This document shows, piece by piece, positions 45,201-52,305 of a stretch of 64,000 nt of DNA. Within the stretch, counting starts at the first letter, position 1. Every line of letters starts with the position of its first letter. The stretch is from Zhongshania aquimaris. GTDB lineage: Bacteria; Pseudomonadota; Gammaproteobacteria; Pseudomonadales; Spongiibacteraceae. The DNA lies in the NCBI RefSeq assembly GCF_019312595.1, contig NZ_JAHWDQ010000001.1, positions 248,001 to 312,000 of the forward strand, read 5' to 3'. A program made the position numbers and the translations under genes. The notes under the pieces are model-generated. The model was given only the letters and a program-made list of their open reading frames with translations, was not told the origin of the DNA and made no database searches.

Positions 45201-47499
45201 CATGACTATCATAAGCAGTTTTCTCCTGCCATTGTCCGCTGACCGGCGAAGGAGTAATGCTCAACATCTCCCCCCTATGATTGACCACCCCAGTCAATTG
45301 CCTTGCGGCATTGTAATCAAATTGCTGCCAACTGCCGTCGGGCAGGGTGAGCTTTTGTAGCAGGCCATTGCGGTCGATGTCCAGGTCGAGGGCTTCTTCA
45401 AGATCACCGCCCCGGCGGGTCAGGGTATCCAGATGACGGTGAGCATCGTAGCTGAGGCTGACCTGGATGCCGTTGGGGAGTTCGGCTGCCGTAACTTGGC
45501 CGTGGCGGTTGTAGGCGGTGAGGTGGGTGGTCTGGCCCAGAGGGTTGGCGATGGACTGGATCAGGCCCTGAGGATTGTAGGTGATGCGGGTGATGTCGTC
45601 GCTGCCGTCGTCTTGGGCTGGCAGAGGACCATTGATTTCCACTTCTTTGGGCTGAGCTAGATTGTCTTGAGTGAAATAGTAAGAGTAGCGCCAAGTACGT
45701 TGCTGGCCATAGGTGCGGTAAGGCTGCTCTTGTTGGCTGAGGTCGGTATCAGTACGGGTAAGTAGTCGGCCTGCGTCGCTGTAGTGAAACTCACGTTTGA
45801 GGTAGGTCTGCCATTCGCCAATGATATAAGTGCTGTAGGTAGCCTCGGTAACCAACGGCAGATCGGGGTGCCATTGTTGTTCAATACGGCGGGCGCCTTC
45901 TTCTGGCAGCCATTGACCCGCGTGTTTAGCGAGACCGTCCTCTCGCTGTTCTACCAACCCCCGCTCGTTGCGGGTATAGCGGGCGGCGTGGCCACTGGCA
46001 TCCACCGCCAGCTTAAGAAAACCCAGAGGATTGTAGCGATGATCCTGGCGGGTTTCCGGGCAGGTGGGGGTGGCCTGGCCATCGGCGCGCACCAAACGGC
46101 GGTAGCCAGGCCGGGCAGCTTCGAGATGGAAAACCGTCGTTCGCCCAGCGGCATTGACCATGGCAACAGTGCCATCACGGCGATAATCGAAGGTAAGCTT
46201 CTCGGCACCCTCGCCGTGTTGGCTGAGTACAGCCCGGCCTAAATGATCATAAGCCCAGGTAGCGTAGCGCTGGCCTTCAGCATCGGTAAGTCCGGTCAGG
46301 GCATGGGCAAAGCGGCTGTCTTCATAGTGGTAGGTGGCAGTGTTATCGCTAAACACCGCCCTCACGCTGGCCCAGAGACCGGGGCCGCTACGCTGATACG
46401 CTTGCAGGTTACCCGCATGGCTGTATTGGAAGCGCAGCTGGTCGCCATCCGGCAGGCTGACACGGCTCAGCCAATGCTGCTGGTAATGCAGTTGCAGCGC
46501 TGGGCCACGGCTGTCGGTAATGCTGGCCAGGCGCCCTTGTTCATTGTAGGCCAGAGTATGGGTGATACCATTGGGGTAGCGGACGTTTTGTAGCTGCCCC
46601 AGGGAATCGTAGCGTTCCACCACGCCATTAACGGTGGTGTAAAGCCAGCCGTCATCCGCTTCAATGAGTTGGTCCACCACGCCATCGCCCTGCCAGTGGC
46701 CACCATCTTGGTTAAATACATAAACAGCGCCATCGTCACGCAACATCTTGAGGGTATTGCTGTGTGGCGATGGCCTTGGTGGTGTGACTGTGGTAGCAAC
46801 GTCTTCTGGCTTTTCCAGTGAGCGCGGCAGTATGACTTGACGACTGTAACTGTGGCGCCAACCGTAACCCAGCGCACTGCGGATGGGGCTTTGCAGGCTG
46901 TTGTAGTAACGCTCAAAGACCAGAGGGGTGGCACCGGCATGACGGTAGTCAAATTCCCGCTGAAATTTGTTGCCGGTGCCAATATCAATTGGGTTGCCGA
47001 AGGCGGTGTTAGTGGAGGCAACTGACGAGGCCGAGGGTGAACTTAAAGGGTCGCCACTGCCTCCGCCCGTGTCTGCGGCACAGGACTGCCCCCCACCAGG
47101 ATTGGGATTAAAAGGGTCTTCACTGTCGGGGTTGTCATCATCGCCGCCAATGCCGCCGACACCGCCATCCTCAGATTCGCCACCGGAGCCGTCCTGGCCA
47201 TCACTGCCCTCACCCGCCGAAGGCCCACCACTGCCGCCGGAACCGCTACCGCCACCTATCGGTGCCAGACCCGCTGTATCCTTGGGATAAAACCAGCCCT
47301 GATAGTAGTTGGAGGCCAACTGGCTGGCCATTTCTCCCACATGCTGTTGCAGTGCGGGACCATAGCTTTGCACGCCGGCCAAGCCAACCAATACCCCAAT
47401 GGACAGAATGGGCAGGTATTCCGCCATTACTGCGCCGCAGATCGCACGCCGTGGCTTGCGTATGGATATACCCAGTATGTTTAATAGCCGAGTTAGCAT
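42292..47499 (-). CDS. Rhs/YD-repeat protein with prepilin-type N-terminus and DUF2235 phospholipase-like C-terminus (1735 aa)
   Basis: A 22-residue basic leader ends in Gly, followed by AVMAEYLPILSIGVLVGLAG: a class III (Flp/TadE-type) prepilin signal with Glu at +5 and Tyr at +6. A Gly/Ser/Asp-rich linker spans about residues 82-153. A DUF6531-like segment (NPIDIGTGNKFQREFDY...FERYYNS) follows. YD repeats run to about 1340, and the Rhs core ends YYDPETGRYTQSDPIG. The C-terminal 345 residues are DUF2235/Tle1-like: FDGTGN, GFSRGA (Ser near 1488), LFDTVGS (Asp near 1528), GAHSDIGGGY (His near 1595), a complete Ser-Asp-His set. AAAGGGA precedes ATG 47499. It lies downstream of the Tad genes on the same strand. 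The cell-contact toxin role is inferred. Confidence 0.88.
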   Translation of the reverse strand: MLTRLLNILGISIRKPRRAICGAVMAEYLPILSIGVLVGLAGVQSYGPALQQHVGEMASQLASNYYQGWFYPKDTAGLAPIGGGSGSGGSGGPSAGEGSDGQDGSGGESEDGGVGGIGGDDDNPDSEDPFNPNPGGGQSCAADTGGGSGDPLSSPSASSVASTNTAFGNPIDIGTGNKFQREFDYRHAGATPLVFERYYNSLQSPIRSALGYGWRHSYSRQVILPRSLEKPEDVATTVTPPRPSPHSNTLKMLRDDGAVYVFNQDGGHWQGDGVVDQLIEADDGWLYTTVNGVVERYDSLGQLQNVRYPNGITHTLAYNEQGRLASITDSRGPALQLHYQQHWLSRVSLPDGDQLRFQYSHAGNLQAYQRSGPGLWASVRAVFSDNTATYHYEDSRFAHALTGLTDAEGQRYATWAYDHLGRAVLSQHGEGAEKLTFDYRRDGTVAMVNAAGRTTVFHLEAARPGYRRLVRADGQATPTCPETRQDHRYNPLGFLKLAVDASGHAARYTRNERGLVEQREDGLAKHAGQWLPEEGARRIEQQWHPDLPLVTEATYSTYIIGEWQTYLKREFHYSDAGRLLTRTDTDLSQQEQPYRTYGQQRTWRYSYYFTQDNLAQPKEVEINGPLPAQDDGSDDITRITYNPQGLIQSIANPLGQTTHLTAYNRHGQVTAAELPNGIQVSLSYDAHRHLDTLTRRGGDLEEALDLDIDRNGLLQKLTLPDGSWQQFDYNAARQLTGVVNHRGEMLSITPSPVSGQWQEKTAYDSHGLPVRQFDRQLDSLGRVISVLGQYGQRTDIRYTKSGQLLSMRKEGNDQPSLQQYDGLGRLTQTLNALQGKTIIDYSLQGRVASITDAEGQQTRYFYNGFGDIVMMQSPDTGVLLHHYDSAGNKIRTRGGATLAEADSAQMVTEYRYDLASRLVAIDYPDTGNDVAYSYDSTDAEHGRGIGQLTHIKDASGTIDYSYDFLGRLTNEVRAFTLNGQTANFSVGYHYNRKGLLDYIQLPSGDRQRFSYDRERVSKIYYQRSGFRQTIIDKVIYALGDTPAAWRYGNGAEASANYDLDGRLTRQYLKNTQVDALLRQQNYHYDTRNQIELIDTHGKVGEPSTHYRYDALARLVAEMPAEDRLPTKEYKYDAVGNRLAQYLSLGDQQASISSDYSIKSSHIKTYGGTQLLLSGNGSTLIESHPRRDRRYVYNQINQLVAVYVNRRLKSTYAYNSLGQRTHKLAMTEQGPKHTVFHYNYDGQLLGETIWSPKDGVQSNRFYLWWQRMPVAMIDQQGEQVPIITYLHSDHLNTPRLATNQDQTAVWQWQSDAFGVGLPDEDPDGDSTFTNLNLRFAGQYFDEESGLHYNYHRYYDPETGRYTQSDPIGIMGGANTFAYAMANPVANTDPWGLFLFAFDGTGNDSENLGGFNANAATNVAHFRDYYKTGYSDSDVFYRSGVGTAGWVDYVVGGSTGLGSRQRINDALDQVGILLENDSWDRVIDIVGFSRGAAAAREFANEVFERIDADFWGDIVTDCNPINIRFMGLFDTVGSMGLAGNSADLGYDFSIDSRIGQVAQAVALNEHRPLFPLSSVSPVAGATITSGNVVEQGFIGAHSDIGGGYADSDLSDVALQWMYQQAVNAGVNLGSLSVEHQTVIDPVLHDERELLSDWLDADRAIYYPNDPFSTSGRKCERRYKGPCVQWEPLSPEERQRTTPQFPDLSSMINENRNDNQRGTIDMDQYRQWLQQNVNITVQ

Positions 47500-47606
47500 G
47501 GCCAAGTCCCTTTGTTTGCCGGAGGCCAGTGACCTCACCATTCTTTCGAAGGTTTCCGTTCCTTCTCATTAAATCCTTACTTTCATCAACAGGAGGCTTC
47601 TGCGCT

Positions 47607-48518
47607 CTATTCTTGAGGACTAGAGCCGAGCAGTTGCACAGTAACACGCCGATTCTGCTCCCGCCCCGCCGCGAAACGATTATCCGCGTAGGGATTTGCC
47701 TCACCCTGTGCCAGCCGTTCAATGTGTAAGCTGTCCAGACCAGCCTGTGATTTTAGCTCGGCGGCGACATGATCCGCCCTGCGCATCGCCAGCGCACGAT
47801 TGTAAGCCGGCGCGCCATGATTATCGGCATGGCCGGTAATCACCACTTTGCTAACGTTTTCGCGCTGAATCTTTGCCGCCAAGGCGGTGAGTTCGCGCCT
47901 GGACTGTTCAAGCAAGTGAGTACTGTCGTATAGAAAGAACAACGATACCCTGTCATCGTCAGCGGCTTGATTTGCAGGCTGAAACGGCGAACTGACAGGC
48001 CCGACCAGCCTCAGGAATGAACGTGGCTGGTCATCCAGCTCCACTATATAGAACTGGGCGTAGTACTCTGCATTGCCCGACCCCGTGGCCTTGGCCAACA
48101 GATAGTGTTGGGTATCCTCCTTACCAAGCAGCTTGTCGCTAAGATACAACTGCCAGCCGCTTATATCACCGCATTGAAGGTAATCACAGCGGTAGAGCGT
48201 TTCAAATTTCAGGCGCTCCAACTGCCGCTCGACATCCCTGTATAAGGGTAGGGCCGTAGTACCAGGCTTGTGGTCGACAATACGTACGGAACTCTGCGCC
48301 TCTAGCTGGAGAACCTGTTGAGCCTGATAGCCTTCCGCGCCGTCCTCTGTGCGCAGATACTGGATTTCGCCCGACACCAACTCCAGCATTTTGTGTTGCC
48401 GGGTGGATTGATAGAACACTTTGCCAGACGAAAGGCTGCTATAAAGCACGCTTTGATAGGGATCGGCAAAGGCAACTTTCAGGCAACATAACAGTAAAAT
48501 GGAGACAAGTTTTTTCAT
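47607..48518 (-). CDS. OmpA-like domain protein of the Tad cluster (303 aa)
   Basis: The signal peptide (MKKLVSILLLCCLKVAFA) is followed by an N-terminal beta-rich region of unknown type. The C-terminal OmpA/MotB peptidoglycan-binding domain reads VSLFFLYDSTHLLEQS, KVVITGHADNHGAPAYNRALAMRRADHV and REQNRRVTVQLLG. The DNxG-type TGHAD motif is intact. It probably anchors the Tad apparatus to peptidoglycan, as OmpA-like proteins do in other Tad loci. The start is uncertain: ATG 48542 and GTG 48548 are in frame upstream, but 48518 gives the best signal peptide. It ends 107 bases before the Rhs gene. Confidence 0.8.
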   Translation of the reverse strand: MKKLVSILLLCCLKVAFADPYQSVLYSSLSSGKVFYQSTRQHKMLELVSGEIQYLRTEDGAEGYQAQQVLQLEAQSSVRIVDHKPGTTALPLYRDVERQLERLKFETLYRCDYLQCGDISGWQLYLSDKLLGKEDTQHYLLAKATGSGNAEYYAQFYIVELDDQPRSFLRLVGPVSSPFQPANQAADDDRVSLFFLYDSTHLLEQSRRELTALAAKIQRENVSKVVITGHADNHGAPAYNRALAMRRADHVAAELKSQAGLDSLHIERLAQGEANPYADNRFAAGREQNRRVTVQLLGSSPQE

Positions 48519-48544
48519 ACTGGCACCGGATATATTCCTCATTG

Positions 48545-49018
48545 TCACATGCTACAAGTCATGACCACCCGGGTAAGAAACCCGAGGCTGTCGCGTGCGT
48601 TTGCGTTATATACAGGTGCAACCAGCGGAAAAGGCGGTTCCCGGGACACAAACTGCCGGTAAAGCACCTGCAGCTTATCGAAGGTTTCGGCCCGGTATTT
48701 TGCAATCGCCTGGGCGCAAGCGGGACCAGCCATCAATGTGGTCGCTAGCGTTTGTTTCTTTAACGCAATGATATTTGCCAATGCACGGTCCGCTTCACGA
48801 TGGTAATCACGCACCACACCAGGGTTTATGTACTGCAGTTGATACGCAGGCTGCTGCCTCTTGCGATCCAGCTCTTCAGCAACCAGTTCGCCTTCCTTTT
48901 GGGCCGCCACCCCCAGCGCACTATCCATCTCCGCCAGCTGGGAAAGTACTTGCTGCGAATCTGCCGACCATGCCGGCAGGCTTAATAAGCAGAAAAAAAC
49001 CACCCTAAAAATTCTCAC
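48545..49018 (-). CDS. Unknown exported protein of the Tad cluster (157 aa)
   Basis: A GTG start at 49018, with GCGGGGGTG upstream, opens a clear signal peptide (MRIFRVVFFCLLSLPAWSA). The mature part is mostly helical: SQQVLSQLAEMDSALGVAAQ and LANIIALKKQTLATTLMAG, with two cysteines (GPACAQ and VMTCSM) that could form a disulfide. No family is recognised. It overlaps the TadE gene before it by 14 bases and its stop is next to the start region of the OmpA-like gene, so it is an integral member of the operon. Confidence 0.72.
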   Translation of the reverse strand: MRIFRVVFFCLLSLPAWSADSQQVLSQLAEMDSALGVAAQKEGELVAEELDRKRQQPAYQLQYINPGVVRDYHREADRALANIIALKKQTLATTLMAGPACAQAIAKYRAETFDKLQVLYRQFVSREPPFPLVAPVYNANARDSLGFLTRVVMTCSM

Positions 49019-49829
49019 AATTCACCCCCGCCTCTTCATCACCTTCACACCGGAACCCCGACTGCATACGTATAACCGTGTGCCCCACAACGGGGATAAA
49101 ATAGCGATTTTCGCCAAACGCCGCCGTCATGATTTCACAAGCTTGCCAATCAGCTTCTGCGGCATTTACCGCTCGCAATGTACGCCAGATAATAAAGTTG
49201 GCCACAGGCACTTCCAGGTCGTAACAGTAACGCGAGCGGACACTCAGCAAATTGGCATCCATCAAGTTCACCTTGCTGCCATCAACGGTGTGAAGAGAGG
49301 AATCCCTCGCGTCAAGATTGTCCACCGGAATCTCGAACACACTCTTCACCGCGGGTTTGAAAGCGCCACCATAGTCGCTGAACGGACATCCCGCCCCGGA
49401 ACACGGCTCAAGGTCTTTAACGGGCACGGCAAAATAATCGAAGACTTCCCTGCTTGGCCAGACCACCTCTATGGGTTTGTAAGTATGGGACGTGGCCAAC
49501 GCCACTTTGGAAGCCAGCAATTTTGCCTGATCCGGACTGTCAAAAAGCCCCTCTGTGGTGCTACCACTGCGAAGTTCCGGCCTGATCTGCCCCAACGCCA
49601 CCATCCGAGACCAGAACACCCGCTCCATTTTAGCCATGTAACCATGATTTAACGCTCCGGATCGGGCAGCTAGGAAAGTAGCGTTATTAACCGTGGCCTT
49701 GCCCCGATACACGAGCGCAATTTGAACTATGCCCATCACCATGATTACCACCAGAGGAAAAGCTATCAGCATTTCCGGCAGGGCTTGACCCCGCTGCGAG
49801 GGGTGACTGTTCAACATCAAACTCGGCAT
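49005..49829 (-). CDS. TadE-like pseudopilin (274 aa)
   Basis: The prepilin-type leader MPSLMLNSHPSQRG ends in Gly, followed by QALPEMLIAFPLVVIMVMG with Glu at +5, the TadE signature. The rest is a large periplasmic domain containing paired Cys (LEPCSGAGCPF, YCYDLEV, ADWQACE). It is larger than usual TadE and may combine TadE/TadF roles. It starts directly after the TPR gene's stop and overlaps the next gene. Processing would need a TadV/prepilin peptidase, which is not in this window. Confidence 0.82.
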   Translation of the reverse strand: MPSLMLNSHPSQRGQALPEMLIAFPLVVIMVMGIVQIALVYRGKATVNNATFLAARSGALNHGYMAKMERVFWSRMVALGQIRPELRSGSTTEGLFDSPDQAKLLASKVALATSHTYKPIEVVWPSREVFDYFAVPVKDLEPCSGAGCPFSDYGGAFKPAVKSVFEIPVDNLDARDSSLHTVDGSKVNLMDANLLSVRSRYCYDLEVPVANFIIWRTLRAVNAAEADWQACEIMTAAFGENRYFIPVVGHTVIRMQSGFRCEGDEEAGVNCENF

Positions 49830-50273
49830 CTACTGGCCAGTAATGGCCGTAATCAGGCCATCCTTGAGCAAGAGGAAATTGCGTTCGTATTCGGGGTTGT
49901 CCACCGCCGTGCGCTGATACCCTTCATCGGCAAGACTCATCGCCTCCTTTACTTTTAGCAGGGCGAGGTTGTACCAGGCCTTGGCAACAGAGGAATCAAT
50001 ATTGATGCAACGCCGATACATTCTGTCGGCCGCCGGATACTGGCCAGTACGAACATAAATATTTCCAAGCATGAAATGTACGTCGTAGTTGTCTTCGATC
50101 CGGTCACTTAGCTTGAGCAGCACACGCTCGGCATCACTATACAAAGCACGATCGTAATAGGACTGCGCCTCTACCATTGGACTCTGTGGCTTTACATTCG
50201 CCGCCGTGGCGCTACACGCGGAAATACCAAGTATCATGAGCAATACCGTTACCGGTCTAAAAATCCACAACAT
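49830..50273 (-). CDS. tadD: TPR lipoprotein, TadD-like (147 aa)
   Basis: The signal peptide has lipobox LGISAC (Cys about residue 19). Two or three TPR units follow: EAQSYYDRALYSDAERVLLKL, YDVHFMLGNIYVRTGQYPAADRMYRRC and AKAWYNLALLKVKEAM. TadD proteins are outer-membrane-associated lipoproteins needed for Tad pilus assembly (pilotins or scaffolds). GGAGG spaced six bases before ATG 50273 supports this start over GTG 50276. The start lies inside the DUF192 gene. Confidence 0.8.
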   Translation of the reverse strand: MLWIFRPVTVLLMILGISACSATAANVKPQSPMVEAQSYYDRALYSDAERVLLKLSDRIEDNYDVHFMLGNIYVRTGQYPAADRMYRRCINIDSSVAKAWYNLALLKVKEAMSLADEGYQRTAVDNPEYERNFLLLKDGLITAITGQ

Positions 50274-50580
50274 CACCTACCTCCAATTTTTGATTCAACA
50301 CACCCGCTCCGGACTCGAGAACATAATAAGAACCGGGACATGCCAAGGTTTTAAAAGGGGCGACCGAATCATGGCAAGCCAACACCTTGCGAGACGAATC
50401 CAAAAAGACAATACGCAAAGGTCTATTCATAAAAAAAGTATGAATGGATGAACACGGGTATATCACTACCGCTCCCCGCCTTTTAGCCTCCGGCGAAAAC
50501 ATCCCGAGCAAGCGCGACAAAAATCGATTGGCATGAACAGGTGGCGGAGCAAGCTGGATCACGGGCGTTGATGTCGTCAT
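50257..50580 (-). CDS. DUF192 family protein within the Tad operon (107 aa)
   Basis: This is a single DUF192 domain: RRGAVVIYPCSSIHTFFMNRPLRIVFLD is the characteristic core (IHTFFM..P.DVVFLD), and YYVLESGAGVLNQKLEVGDVV closes it. No signal peptide is evident. The family's biochemical role is unknown, but it recurs in Tad loci. The ATG overlaps the TadC stop by one base (TAATG). Confidence 0.8.
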   Translation of the reverse strand: MTTSTPVIQLAPPPVHANRFLSRLLGMFSPEAKRRGAVVIYPCSSIHTFFMNRPLRIVFLDSSRKVLACHDSVAPFKTLACPGSYYVLESGAGVLNQKLEVGDVVDF

Positions 50581-51461
50581 TAAAACGCCTCCATTAATTT
50601 CATGCCTATGGGGAAAAAGATAATGATGAACGTGGTTGGAAATATGAACACCACCAAAGGGAAGATCAGTTTTACCGGCGCTTCCATCGCCAGTTTTTCT
50701 GCCTTTTGAAATCGCTCAATACGGCGCTGATCAGCTTGGACCTTTAAAGCATCGCCAATAGACGCGCCGGTTTTTTCTGCCTGAATCACGGTGGTAACAA
50801 ATGCGTTGATTTCGGAAAGTGACAACCTATCTGCCATCAGACGGAAAGCCTCGCTCCGCGGCACACCGGCACGCAAGTCTCGCATACACTTTTTAAATTC
50901 GGTTTTAAGGGGAGACTCCGGCCCTTTATCTACAGACTGCGCGATCGCACTACTCATATTCAGGCCTGCCTGAGTGGCCATGGTGAGAAAATCCAGGTAC
51001 ACCGGTAGCGACTTCACCAGCTCACGCTCCCTTCGTTTCTTAAAATCATTTACGCTGATAAGCGGCATAAGAAAGCCAAGCAGAAAACCTGTTGCTACAT
51101 ACAGGTAATCAATTGCCCCCAGCATATAGCCACACAAAGCCGCTACACCAGCCATCACAGTGGCGGCGGTCAATTGCAGTCCAAAATACTGAGTTGAACC
51201 CATCATGTAATTTAGCCCCGCCCGCTCTAGATGCTTTTTATAAAACACCAGCCACTCTACCGGCAGTTTGTCGCCAACATAGTAGGAAAACATATTCACA
51301 ATGGGCCATACCCGTCTTAAAGATTTTGGCAATGGATCCAGATAATCGCGCTCATCACCGGGTACTTCCTCCCGAATACCGTATATAGACACATACATCA
51401 CAACGATAGAAACTGGCACCATAGCTATCGCCATATATTTAAAAAGAATCTCATCAAACAT
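50580..51461 (-). CDS. tadC: TadC inner-membrane platform protein (293 aa)
   Basis: This has a type II secretion system F (GspF-like) domain with TM segments near residues 8-28, 95-130 and 265-290. The core reads LPVYLDFLTMATQAGLNMSSAIAQSV and EINAFVTTVIQAEKTGASIGDALKVQA. The C-terminus KLIFPLVVFIFPTTFIIIFFP is typical of TadC. With TadB it forms the membrane platform driven by the CpaF ATPase. It overlaps the TadB stop by 8 bases. Confidence 0.9.
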   Translation of the reverse strand: MFDEILFKYMAIAMVPVSIVVMYVSIYGIREEVPGDERDYLDPLPKSLRRVWPIVNMFSYYVGDKLPVEWLVFYKKHLERAGLNYMMGSTQYFGLQLTAATVMAGVAALCGYMLGAIDYLYVATGFLLGFLMPLISVNDFKKRRERELVKSLPVYLDFLTMATQAGLNMSSAIAQSVDKGPESPLKTEFKKCMRDLRAGVPRSEAFRLMADRLSLSEINAFVTTVIQAEKTGASIGDALKVQADQRRIERFQKAEKLAMEAPVKLIFPLVVFIFPTTFIIIFFPIGMKLMEAF

Positions 51462-52305
51462 CGATATTCACTATTTTCTTGATGGTTTTGTAGCCAAGAA
51501 ATTCAAGAACAACAATCACAAAACACGCTATCCAGCCACGCCAATCGGTATACAGTTTGGCCATTGTTTCAGGTTCTATCAGATAGATAGCAAAGCCCAC
51601 GCCAATGGGGAGCAGGGTCATCACCCAGCCCTGCAGGGTACCCATCGCGGTAAGGCTTTTAATTTTTCCTTCCATTTCGGCACGCCTGCGAATGGTATCC
51701 GAGAGCCTGAACAACACCTCTGACAGGCTACCACCCACTTCCCTGGAAATTTTCATTCCGGCCACAACCAATTCGAGATCAGAAATCGGAACCCGACGAT
51801 ACATATTGTCAAGCGCAGAATTAAAATCGACGCCTAGCTTCAATTCATTCAGGAACAGGCCAAACTCCTGACCAAGGGGGCCGTTGTTCTCATTTACAAC
51901 TATAGTGAGCGCACCGCTAAGGTTAACCCCCGACTTCAACATACCCGCTGTCGCCATCAATGCATCCGGAAGATCCCTATTAAATTTTTTATAACGGCGA
52001 TTTTTTAGTATCGTCACCACCTTGGCGGGTGTCAGGAGCACCAGCAAACCAAGCACGATTGACGTCCATACCGAACTACTAATGATGTAAACCAAAAGCG
52101 CAATAATGACGAACGCCGCCGCACTGATATATTTAATGGTTTTGTCATCGATAAAAATAAAAATTTCATGCAGTGAAACCGTAGTGACATCTTTTACCTG
52201 TTCGTCATACTGGCTGATTGCGGAACGGGTACTCCCTCCCACGGAATAGATAACTGCCAGCAGCGCCAGAAAAGACAGCGTTGCCACCAGAGCGGGAAAC
52301 ATCAT
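51454..52305 (-). CDS. tadB: TadB inner-membrane platform protein (283 aa)
   Basis: This is a GspF-type platform protein with N-terminal TM, paired TMs near residues 75-115 and a C-terminal TM pair. The conserved LPDALMATAGMLKSGVNLSGAL and VVAGMKISREVGGSLSEVLFRLSDTIRRR are as in TadB. The ATG at 52305 overlaps the CpaF stop (TGATG). Confidence 0.9.
   Translation of the reverse strand: MMFPALVATLSFLALLAVIYSVGGSTRSAISQYDEQVKDVTTVSLHEIFIFIDDKTIKYISAAAFVIIALLVYIISSSVWTSIVLGLLVLLTPAKVVTILKNRRYKKFNRDLPDALMATAGMLKSGVNLSGALTIVVNENNGPLGQEFGLFLNELKLGVDFNSALDNMYRRVPISDLELVVAGMKISREVGGSLSEVLFRLSDTIRRRAEMEGKIKSLTAMGTLQGWVMTLLPIGVGFAIYLIEPETMAKLYTDWRGWIACFVIVVLEFLGYKTIKKIVNIDV

Noticed and set aside
46967-47290. 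107-codon Pro/Ser-rich frame opposite the Rhs linker
   Set aside because: It is the antisense of the Gly/Ser/Asp linker; composition follows from the sense codons.
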